A stretch of 64,000 nucleotides of DNA from the NCBI RefSeq assembly GCF_000012325.1, contig NC_003910.7, positions 2,418,001 through 2,482,000 of the forward strand. The letters are read 5' to 3'. A program made the translations under genes and the position numbers. This stretch comes from Colwellia psychrerythraea 34H. GTDB lineage: Bacteria > Pseudomonadota > Gammaproteobacteria > Enterobacterales > Alteromonadaceae. The notes beneath the pieces are model-generated. The model had not been told where the DNA came from. It worked only from the letters and a program-made list of their open reading frames with translations, and searched no databases. This document shows, one piece after another, positions 57,432-64,000 of the stretch (position 1 is its first letter; each line of letters begins with the position of its first letter).

Positions 57432-58064
57432 ATGAAAAATAAAATAATGAAGTTTGTTCAAAGTAGTATTCTACTGTTATCAATAATTTTTTCTTATCAG
57501 GCGACAGCCGGATTAATAATGCGCGATCAAGGCATGGTATATGATGATGTTTTAAACATCACTTGGCTGCTTGATGCTAACTATGCCAAAACCAGTGGTG
57601 CAATTGACGCTGATTCAAGTGGTAAAATGACTTGGACAAATGCCAATGCTTGGGTCGACTCAATAAATGTGGGTGGTTTTTCTGATTGGCGCTTAGCTAC
57701 AGTAGATACTGTTAATAGCGATAAATCAGAACTTGCCCATATGTTTATGGTTAATTTAACTAATACCGATAGCTTAATAAATAAAAGCTTCTCTGATGTA
57801 AATACCGGCGAAAAATATAATTTTAGTAACCTTTTTGGCAGTAGGTATTGGACTGACACATCGGTTAATGACACTAAAGCATGGTCTTTTAGTTTTAGTA
57901 ATGGCAGTGAAAATGGTAATAAATTAAAATCTGAGACTTTTAAAGCATGGGCAGTTAGAGAGGGTGATGTAATGTCATTTTCTGTGCCAGAGCCGACGAA
58001 CATAGCAATATTTATTATAGGTATTATGGGCTTAATTCATGTTAGGCGTATTAGTAAAAAATAA
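57432..58064 (+). CDS. PEP-CTERM protein with DUF1566-like domain
   Basis: 210 aa. Signal peptide about 1-26 (QATAG). The middle has DVLNITWLLDANYAK, MTWTNANAWVDS and GFSDWRLATVD, the DUF1566-like pattern also seen at the end of the 1014-aa GH10 protein. The C-terminus is a PEP-CTERM sorting signal: VPEP, then a hydrophobic segment and a basic end (RRISKK), the substrate form for exosortase. No exosortase is in the window. It is presumably an exported surface protein of the locus, possibly a glycan binder. Confidence 0.82.
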   Translation: MKNKIMKFVQSSILLLSIIFSYQATAGLIMRDQGMVYDDVLNITWLLDANYAKTSGAIDADSSGKMTWTNANAWVDSINVGGFSDWRLATVDTVNSDKSELAHMFMVNLTNTDSLINKSFSDVNTGEKYNFSNLFGSRYWTDTSVNDTKAWSFSFSNGSENGNKLKSETFKAWAVREGDVMSFSVPEPTNIAIFIIGIMGLIHVRRISKK

Positions 58065-58106
58065 ATATTAACGGTGTATTGATAAGGTCATTTTTTTATT
58101 TGGGTA

Positions 58107-58120
58107 TGATAACGTTATCA
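58107..58120. promoter_or_regulatory. LacI-type operator, site 10 (GH5-like/sulfatase/LacI operon)
   Basis: TGATAACGTTATCA, a perfect palindrome, 51 bp before the GTG at 58172. Confidence 0.78.
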
Positions 58121-58171
58121 ATACTGTGGAAGAATTACTTTATAATCATTACAAGGATTTTGGATTAAAAA

Positions 58172-59830
58172 GTGTTTAATAAAATGCAGACAATAAGCAT
58201 TAATAAAGATAGAGCAACAGCCATGATTAAAACGAATAAGATCATAAACCCATATATGAAAATTGCAATAGCACTCTCATCGGTACTTATAGCAACTGTT
58301 TCAAATCTGAGTTACGCCGAGCTACTTAACTCAAAAACACCTATTACGCCGCAAGAGATGGTTAAAAAAATGGGTTCAGGGGTCGACTCTACTTGGTCTG
58401 AAGTGCCTAATAAAATAGCTGAATATACTACGGATGCTAGTGTTGCTTTTGCTAACAAGGGCTTTAAACATATACGTTTACGTCTTGCTCAAGATCCCGC
58501 GGCGGATACGTGGACGTATTTAGATGAACAAATTCAAGATGCTCTAGACAATGGCATGATCCCTATAATTGCTAATCAATCTCATGCCTTTGAAGACAAT
58601 CCTACAGCACAAACTCAAGCCGACTGGGTACAGTGGTGGCAAGATATGGCCGTACATTATAAGGATTACCCATACGAGCTAATGTTTGATTTGATCGTTG
58701 AAATAGCGGCGAGTAGCCCGTTATCAAATGAGCCTATTGATCAATTAAATGAAGCTTATGAACAAGCAGTTACCGCTATACGTGGTGCTGGTGGCTACAA
58801 TGATAAACGTATCGTAATTTTTAGTGCACACAAGCGATCTGATGCAACAAGAATGAATCAGCTTGATATTCCAACGCAAGGTAATAACTTTCTAATTGGC
58901 GAGTTTCATGAAGGGTATGCGTCAGGACCAAGTACAGATTCAACTAATCCTCATTATTATTGGGATGGCGGAGAAGATGAAATTCAGTTAATGACTGACC
59001 GAGCTGATGCTGCTGTAGCTTGGAGTGAATCAACAGGTATACCCATATGGGAAGGTGCGTGGATGCCGGGTAACTATAACAAAGGTAATGATTATGATAT
59101 TGCTAGACAAATTAACTTTGTAGAAGATTTTGTTAAAGTGCTTAACGATAGAAATATTCCACACGCGGTCAATGCGACCAAGAAGTTTTATGATGTTGCC
59201 ACTAATCAATGGAATGAGTTAGAAGAAGTCGTTGATGCTATTATGATGCTTCGTCTTGGGCTTGAAGGTGAAGACCCTGACGTTGATAAGCAAGCGCCTG
59301 TATGGACAAACACTACTTTTACTTTACCTGATGCTGAACAAGGTGACATTTACAGTTATGACCTTTCAGTTGATGTTAGTGGACCCGAAGGTGGAGCCCT
59401 TATTTTTGCTAAAGTCTCAGGCTCTGATTGGTTAAATGTTAGTGAGTTAGGAGTGATTACTGGAACTCCTTTATCTACCGATACGGGTGAAAATATTTTT
59501 ATTATGAGTACATCTGATGGGATAAACAACTCAGCAGGTGCTGTTAATGCTAGTTTTATTATTGATGTGATTCCAACATCTGACCTAGAGCCAATAACTG
59601 CGCCAGAGCCGATAACTGAGCCAGAGCTAATAACTGAGCCAGAGCTAATAACTGAGCCAGAGCCAATAACTGATCCAGAGCCAATACCTGAAATAGTATC
59701 AGAGCCTCAACCAGAAAGGCTTGAATCTTCATCTGCGGGTAGTCCAGGTTTATCTTTATTTGCAATACTTTTTGTTTATTTATTAAAAAGTATTATTACA
59801 AAAAAAACATATAGGAAAAATTCATTGTGA
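58172..59830 (+). CDS. GH5-like glycoside hydrolase with C-terminal sorting signal
   Basis: 552 aa from the GTG at 58172 (GGA 8 bases ahead); ATG codons at 58184 and 58223 are alternatives. Signal peptide ends at about 50 (NLSYAE). The TIM barrel (about 52-365) is closely related to 38543-40018, sharing DLIVEIAASSPLS, GEFHEGYASGPSTD and IPIWEGAWM. Here it is followed by an Ig-like domain, a T/E/P repeat stalk (about 470-505), and SSSAGSPGLSLFAILF with a hydrophobic stretch and basic end, resembling a GlyGly-CTERM sorting signal. Start of an operon with a sulfatase and LacI 2. Confidence 0.78.
   Translation: MFNKMQTISINKDRATAMIKTNKIINPYMKIAIALSSVLIATVSNLSYAELLNSKTPITPQEMVKKMGSGVDSTWSEVPNKIAEYTTDASVAFANKGFKHIRLRLAQDPAADTWTYLDEQIQDALDNGMIPIIANQSHAFEDNPTAQTQADWVQWWQDMAVHYKDYPYELMFDLIVEIAASSPLSNEPIDQLNEAYEQAVTAIRGAGGYNDKRIVIFSAHKRSDATRMNQLDIPTQGNNFLIGEFHEGYASGPSTDSTNPHYYWDGGEDEIQLMTDRADAAVAWSESTGIPIWEGAWMPGNYNKGNDYDIARQINFVEDFVKVLNDRNIPHAVNATKKFYDVATNQWNELEEVVDAIMMLRLGLEGEDPDVDKQAPVWTNTTFTLPDAEQGDIYSYDLSVDVSGPEGGALIFAKVSGSDWLNVSELGVITGTPLSTDTGENIFIMSTSDGINNSAGAVNASFIIDVIPTSDLEPITAPEPITEPELITEPELITEPEPITDPEPIPEIVSEPQPERLESSSAGSPGLSLFAILFVYLLKSIITKKTYRKNSL
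59586..59690 (+). repeat. in-frame 18-bp repeats coding a T/E/P stalk
   Basis: Units resembling GAGCCAGAGCTAATAACT encode repeated EPELIT/EPEPIT. They lie just before the sorting signal of the GH5-like protein. Confidence 0.85.
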
Positions 59831-61335
59831 AAAAACAGTCATTAGTCGCAACTAGCCTCTTAGCCGCTTTTATAACAGGTGCTTGTACAGCCGATACAAA
59901 TATCCAAGCAAAGCCAATTGTTAGCCAGGTCAAAGCAAAAAAACTTATTAAACCTAACGTATTATTTATCGCAGTAGATGATTTGCGTGTGCAATATGGA
60001 CCCTATGATTTTGACAAAGCTATAACTCCTAATATTGACCGTTTGGTCAATCAAGGGGTCGCCTTTACTCAGGCTTATAGCAATGTGCCTGTGTGTGGTG
60101 CCTCGCGCGCTTCGATGTTAACAGGTGTTCGTCCAACGATTAATCGCTTTGTTGCTTTTGAAAGCGCTGATAAAGTGGCTCCTTGGGCACCATCTATTGC
60201 CAAAGTTTTTTCTGACAATGGTTATACAACCTACAGTTTGGGAAAAATATTTAATAACTTAACTGATCATGCAAATGATTGGAGTGAATTTCCTTGGCGC
60301 CCTGAAGGGGCTAAAAATGAAGATTCAACTAGCGGTAATAAAAAACAAGCAAGCTTATTATCACGGCATGATTATGTAACCTCAGATGGTGTTGCAATGG
60401 CTAAAAAAGGTATTAAAAATCATCCCGCTTTTGAAAAAGCAGATGTCGTGGATGATGCTTATAAAAATGGCAAGATAGCAAAACGTGCCATTAGTGATTT
60501 AAAACGATTGAAAAAAGCAGGGAAACCATTCTTTTTAGCCGTTGGTTTGAAAAAACCACATTTACCTTTTAATGCGCCAAGTAAATATTGGGACCTGTAT
60601 GATGAAAGCACAATTGAACTTACGAAAATACCCTTAAAAGCTAAGGATTCTCCAAGTCAATCCGATCATAATTGGAATGAGCTAAGAAACTATGGCCATG
60701 ATGGGGCTATGCCAAAAAAGGGCAAAATGTCTGATGAAATGGCACGAAAACTTATCCATGGTTATCATGCCGCTACCAGCTATAGTGATGCATTAATTGG
60801 CAATATTTTAACTGAGTTGGAAAGTTTAGGTTTAGAAGAAAATACTATTGTTGTTTTATGGGGGGATCATGGCTGGAGCTTAGGTGAACATACTCATTGG
60901 GCTAAACACTCTTCTTATGATGTCACTAATCATATTCCATTAATTATCAAAGTGCCGGGCATGACTAATGGAGAATTTTCCAAAGGTTTAGTTGAGTCAG
61001 TAGATATATTTCCTACCTTAACCCAGTTGGCTGGATTACCTGCACCAAGTTCATTACAAGGTGACTCCCTTGTACCGATGTTGAAAAATCCACAGGCTAC
61101 AGTCAATGACGCTGTTTATCCTCGATGGAAAAATGCTGACAGTATTCGTACCCCAAATTATATGTATACCGAATGGCGAAATAAGAAAAATAACAAAGTG
61201 ATAGCAAGAATGTTATTTGATCACCGTGTTGACCCTAGAGAGACAATTAACGTCGCTGAAAATTTTAAATATGCTCAAGTGGTAGTTGATTTACATAATC
61301 AGTTAGCTGCCCATATTGCGCAGGTTGAAAAATAA
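59827..61335 (+). CDS. formylglycine sulfatase with CGASR motif, likely lipoprotein
   Basis: 502 aa from a GTG whose bases overlap the stop of the GH5-like gene (GTGA), so translation is coupled. Signal peptide with a likely lipobox, ITGAC (C20). Iduronate-2-sulfatase-like, paralogue of 32599-34035: D51-D52 in IAVDDLRV and WGDHGWSLGEHTHW. The formylglycine cysteine is C90 in VCGASRASMLTG, so proline of the usual CxPxR is alanine; CxAxR is an accepted variant for the anaerobic-type maturase. No maturase gene is in the window. Confidence 0.88.
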   Translation: MKKQSLVATSLLAAFITGACTADTNIQAKPIVSQVKAKKLIKPNVLFIAVDDLRVQYGPYDFDKAITPNIDRLVNQGVAFTQAYSNVPVCGASRASMLTGVRPTINRFVAFESADKVAPWAPSIAKVFSDNGYTTYSLGKIFNNLTDHANDWSEFPWRPEGAKNEDSTSGNKKQASLLSRHDYVTSDGVAMAKKGIKNHPAFEKADVVDDAYKNGKIAKRAISDLKRLKKAGKPFFLAVGLKKPHLPFNAPSKYWDLYDESTIELTKIPLKAKDSPSQSDHNWNELRNYGHDGAMPKKGKMSDEMARKLIHGYHAATSYSDALIGNILTELESLGLEENTIVVLWGDHGWSLGEHTHWAKHSSYDVTNHIPLIIKVPGMTNGEFSKGLVESVDIFPTLTQLAGLPAPSSLQGDSLVPMLKNPQATVNDAVYPRWKNADSIRTPNYMYTEWRNKKNNKVIARMLFDHRVDPRETINVAENFKYAQVVVDLHNQLAAHIAQVEK

Positions 61336-61358
61336 TAAATATTTCTAAGGGTGATTTG

Positions 61359-62378
61359 ATGACAAAAATAACAATCAAAGATGTAGCACTAAGGGCTGGG
61401 GTTTCTGTTAAAACTGTGTCACGAGTGATAAATAATGAAGTTAACGTTCGTGCCGAGATGCAAGAGAAAGTTAAAAAAGCGGTAAATGAATTAGGTTTTC
61501 GTAGAAACCCCTTAGCGAGGGCACTACGGAATCAACAGACGTCTATTTTAAGTTTACTGTATTCAAATCCCAACCCTGGTTATATTCTAGAAGTACAAAA
61601 CGGTATTCAAGCGCAATGTGATCTTGATAATTATAATTTGCAAATATTGCCTTGTGATCATAACGATGAACATTTTTTTGAAAAGATAGAATCGTTATTG
61701 CAACGTTCATCGACCGATGGGGTATTATTGATAGAGCCACTTTGTGATATGCCAGAGGTCATTGATTTATTGGATAAATATAAATTACCTTATGCGCTGA
61801 TATCTCCAGCAACTTCAAAGCCTAAAGCACCTTTTGCTCGCTCTAACGATGAGCAAGCCTCATATCAAATGACAGAATACTTGATATCTCAAGGGCATAA
61901 AGATATTGCTTTTATTATGGGTGACCCAAGCCATGGTGATAGTCATCAGCGGTTAAAAGGTTACCAAAATGCTTTAGCTGAATATAATATTTCAGTAGAT
62001 GATACATTTTTTGAGCAAGGCTATTTTACTTTTGAATCAGGTGAAATATCAGCTAGACGATTATTGTCACTTAAAAATAGGCCTTCGGCCATTTTTGCTA
62101 GTAATGATTATATGGCTGCAGCGGTATTAAAAGTTGCCGCACAAAAGCAGATTAAAGTACCACAAGAGCTCTCTATTGTTGGTTATGATGACACCCCTGT
62201 ATCAAAACAAATATGGCCTGCACTAACAACGGTTAGACAACCAATACGAGATATATCTTCACACGCGACAAAAAAACTCATTGCTCAACTTAATAAATGC
62301 TCATTTGATGAGGTAAAAACCTTGTTTGAATGTCAACTAGTGGTGCGAGAGTCAACCAGTGTTTGGGCAAGTGATTAA
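61359..62378 (+). CDS. LacI-family transcriptional regulator, paralogue 2
   Basis: 339 aa from the ATG at 61359 with AAGGGTGA ahead; a TTG three bases upstream is less likely. Helix-turn-helix with recognition helix VSVKTVSRV, the same as paralogue 1; hinge helix NPLARALRN. Effector domain with SNDYMAAAVLKVAAQ and SIVGYDDTPV. 23 bp behind the sulfatase, in the operon controlled by operator 10, so it is likely self-regulated. Similarity to paralogue 1 runs the whole length, pointing to duplication. Confidence 0.93.
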   Translation: MTKITIKDVALRAGVSVKTVSRVINNEVNVRAEMQEKVKKAVNELGFRRNPLARALRNQQTSILSLLYSNPNPGYILEVQNGIQAQCDLDNYNLQILPCDHNDEHFFEKIESLLQRSSTDGVLLIEPLCDMPEVIDLLDKYKLPYALISPATSKPKAPFARSNDEQASYQMTEYLISQGHKDIAFIMGDPSHGDSHQRLKGYQNALAEYNISVDDTFFEQGYFTFESGEISARRLLSLKNRPSAIFASNDYMAAAVLKVAAQKQIKVPQELSIVGYDDTPVSKQIWPALTTVRQPIRDISSHATKKLIAQLNKCSFDEVKTLFECQLVVRESTSVWASD

Positions 62379-62435
62379 GGTGTATGACGGTCGTATTAGT
62401 GTGTCTTTAATTGTTAAGTGGTCAGGCGGCCTCTG

Positions 62436-62471
62436 TTACCTATTGTTAGTTACGATGATACGCCAGTATTT
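62436..62471 (+). pseudogene. possible scrap of a third LacI-type gene
   Basis: The frame here reads LPIVSYDDTPVF. Paralogue 2 has SIVGYDDTPV and paralogue 1 SVVGYDD. About ten residues only, between LacI 2 and the last GH10 gene, so chance is not excluded. Confidence 0.3.
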
Positions 62472-62538
62472 TACAAGGAATTGAAAAAACGCCTTTATTA
62501 CTCCGCGCATCAATAAATTTCAAATAAGAAGCAAAATT

Positions 62539-63699
62539 ATGAAACGAATAAAACTACTTTCTATTTATACTGTGCTGATTTTATTAGGGTGCTCCTCTAC
62601 TAATGAGTCGGTTAATCATTATGTCTATACCGAAGAGCCTACCGGTCGTCGATTAAAAGATATCGTTGCTGATAAGTACCCAAGCAATGTTTATATTGGC
62701 GGAACCATTCAATACCGAGAATTGAATGGTGCTAAAGGGGAGTTATTGAATAATGAATTTAGCTATATAACCCCTGCGAATATTTACAAACAATCACACA
62801 TCCATTCAAAACCGAACAAGTGGAAATGGCAAGCGCCAGATGACTGGATTCAACAGGCTAAAAAAAATAATCAACTAGTACGACTGCATGCTCCTATTAG
62901 TCCTCAAAGCTCAAAATGGGTTAGAGATGACGCTAGAACGGCACAAGAATTGGAGCTAATGTTGGTTGAATTTATGACCGCTTTAGCAAAACGTTATAAT
63001 AATGAACCTCATGTAAAATGGCTCGATGTGGTTAATGAAACTATTACCGAACAAGGTACATGGTTTGGTCCAAAACCTGGGGTGACTGCATGGGAAAACC
63101 CTTGGACTAAAATAGGTTTTATTACTGATATTTCGGATAAATTCCCTTTGCTTCAAAAGCTAGGTGTGCCGAAATACATTGTTCAGGCATTTGAAATTGC
63201 CAATGAACATGCCCCTAATTTAACCTTGGTGCTTAATCAACACCGAATGACCTCTCCAAAATCTATTGCATTAATGAAAGAGTTAGTCATGTATTTACGA
63301 GATAGGAATCTACGTATTGATGCAATAGGCTGGCAGGCGCACCTTCGTGAAGAATATGTCGACTTTGCCAATATTGATAGCCAAGCAATTAAAAACCTGG
63401 ATAACTTAATTAAATGGGCTCATCAGAATGATTTTGAGTTTCATGTCACAGAAAATAATATTCATATTAAAAATAATAAACCTTATAAGGCAGATATAGT
63501 TGCTAAAGCTTTTGGAAACATCACTGAAACGTTACTTGAAAATCATCAAGCAGGAGTGGTGGGATGGAGTTTATGGACATTGGCTAATGCTCCTCATTTT
63601 AAAGCTAAAAATATAGAAATATTAGGTTTATGGGATGAGCAATTTAAGCCTCAAAAAGCTTATTATGAAGTGCAAAGAGTATTGGAAAATACTAAGTGA
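62539..63699 (+). CDS. GH10-type lipoprotein
   Basis: 386 aa. Lipobox LLGC with C18. A single GH10 barrel: acid/base E167 in WLDVVNET, close to the canonical form, and nucleophile E305 in FHVTENNI. IDAIGWQAHLR and GVVGWSLWTLAN are further GH10 strands. It differs from the two TEFE-type GH10 proteins and probably acts on another linkage or chain length. Behind LacI 2 at a distance of 160 bp; no operator seen in that gap. Confidence 0.87.
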   Translation: MKRIKLLSIYTVLILLGCSSTNESVNHYVYTEEPTGRRLKDIVADKYPSNVYIGGTIQYRELNGAKGELLNNEFSYITPANIYKQSHIHSKPNKWKWQAPDDWIQQAKKNNQLVRLHAPISPQSSKWVRDDARTAQELELMLVEFMTALAKRYNNEPHVKWLDVVNETITEQGTWFGPKPGVTAWENPWTKIGFITDISDKFPLLQKLGVPKYIVQAFEIANEHAPNLTLVLNQHRMTSPKSIALMKELVMYLRDRNLRIDAIGWQAHLREEYVDFANIDSQAIKNLDNLIKWAHQNDFEFHVTENNIHIKNNKPYKADIVAKAFGNITETLLENHQAGVVGWSLWTLANAPHFKAKNIEILGLWDEQFKPQKAYYEVQRVLENTK

Positions 63700-63752
63700 T
63701 AAACGTTCAGGTTACTTAAGGCTACTTTAGTGATTTATGTTTGAGTATTGTT

Positions 63753-63788
63753 ACAGCCTATTGTTAATTCAATAGGCTGTTTTCATTT
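63753..63788 (+). terminator. terminator of the last GH10 gene
   Basis: ACAGCCTATTG (63753-63763) pairs with CAATAGGCTGT (63770-63780), followed by TTTCATTTT. Confidence 0.82.
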
Positions 63789-63799
63789 TAGTTGTTCGT

Positions 63800-63955
63800 A
63801 TACCAATTGCACTAACTAAGTGATCGTTTACAAATGGCTTAAATATCCAATAACATCGTTACTTTCAATCCTAATAGCCAGCTATTGGGATTGAAAGCGC
63901 CTTGTTCTTTAAAATTTATTCTCATTAAATTATACAAGCTTAATCAAAATGGTAT
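63800..63955. mobile_element. small MITE-like element with long internal hairpin
   Basis: Starts ATACCAATTGCACTAA and ends TTAATCAAAATGGTAT, which match as inverted repeats at 12 of 16 positions. It shares the ATACCA ends with the element at 14577-14852. Inside lies a stem of 15 matched pairs in 16, CTTTCAATCCTAATAG (63861-63876) with CTATTGGGATTGAAAG (63881-63896). No gene. The last 45 bases of the window show nothing more. Confidence 0.5.
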
Positions 63956-64000
63956 TACTGTTGATACTGCGCCATGTAAAACTGTACTTTTTTTATGTCT

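Noticed and set aside
59559..59765. Minus-strand open frame rich in A/L/Q opposite the GH5-like protein
   Set aside because: Mirror of the T/E/P stalk repeats on the plus strand.

Overview
The window looks like chromosome from a marine, AT-rich gammaproteobacterium of the Alteromonadales, most like Colwellia/Colwelliaceae. This is judged from protein resemblance, low GC, and the gene order gyrA-serC-aroA-cmk-rpsA-ihfB-lapA-lapB-pyrF with ubiG and nrdAB-yfaE beside gyrA. No database was searched.

Positions 1-30,215 are mostly conserved core genes. They hold a nitric-oxide-reductase accessory pair (norD, dnrP) behind a likely FNR/DNR-type promoter; class Ia ribonucleotide reductase (nrdA, nrdB, yfaE) behind probable NrdR boxes; ubiG with a decayed duplicate of its 3' end; gyrA, serC, aroA, cmk, rpsA, ihfB, lapAB and pyrF; two glyceraldehyde-3-phosphate dehydrogenases, gnd and msrB; a DUF2989 lipoprotein; the tusDCB-tusE sulfur relay; a YccA-family membrane protein; tag; and two tRNA-Ser(UGA) copies. 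A MITE-like element ends just before cmk and seems to supply its -35 box.

From about 30,300 the character changes. A tyrosine recombinase and a DUF4224 protein lie against the second tRNA-Ser, the usual layout of an integrated island. About 1 kb without genes follows, containing degenerate 22-bp repeats.

Positions 32,540-63,700 form a polysaccharide utilisation locus: one TonB-dependent receptor, five formylglycine-type sulfatases, three GH10-type enzymes, one GH3 enzyme, two GH5-like proteins, an SGNH esterase, an exported sugar isomerase-like protein, a PEP-CTERM protein, a solute-binding-type protein and two paralogous LacI regulators. Nine good copies and one degraded copy of a LacI-type palindrome (TGAYAACGWTRTCA) sit upstream of most transcription units, often over the probable -35 box, so the locus looks like one regulon. 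The likely substrate is a sulfated, xylan-like algal polysaccharide; that is inference. Remnants of IS3 and IS200/IS605 elements and a possible scrap of a third LacI gene suggest assembly by transfer and duplication. Proteins would work as follows: surface or periplasmic endo-enzymes cut the polymer, the receptor imports oligosaccharides, sulfatases and the esterase remove substituents, GH3 releases monosaccharides, and the LacI proteins sense a product.
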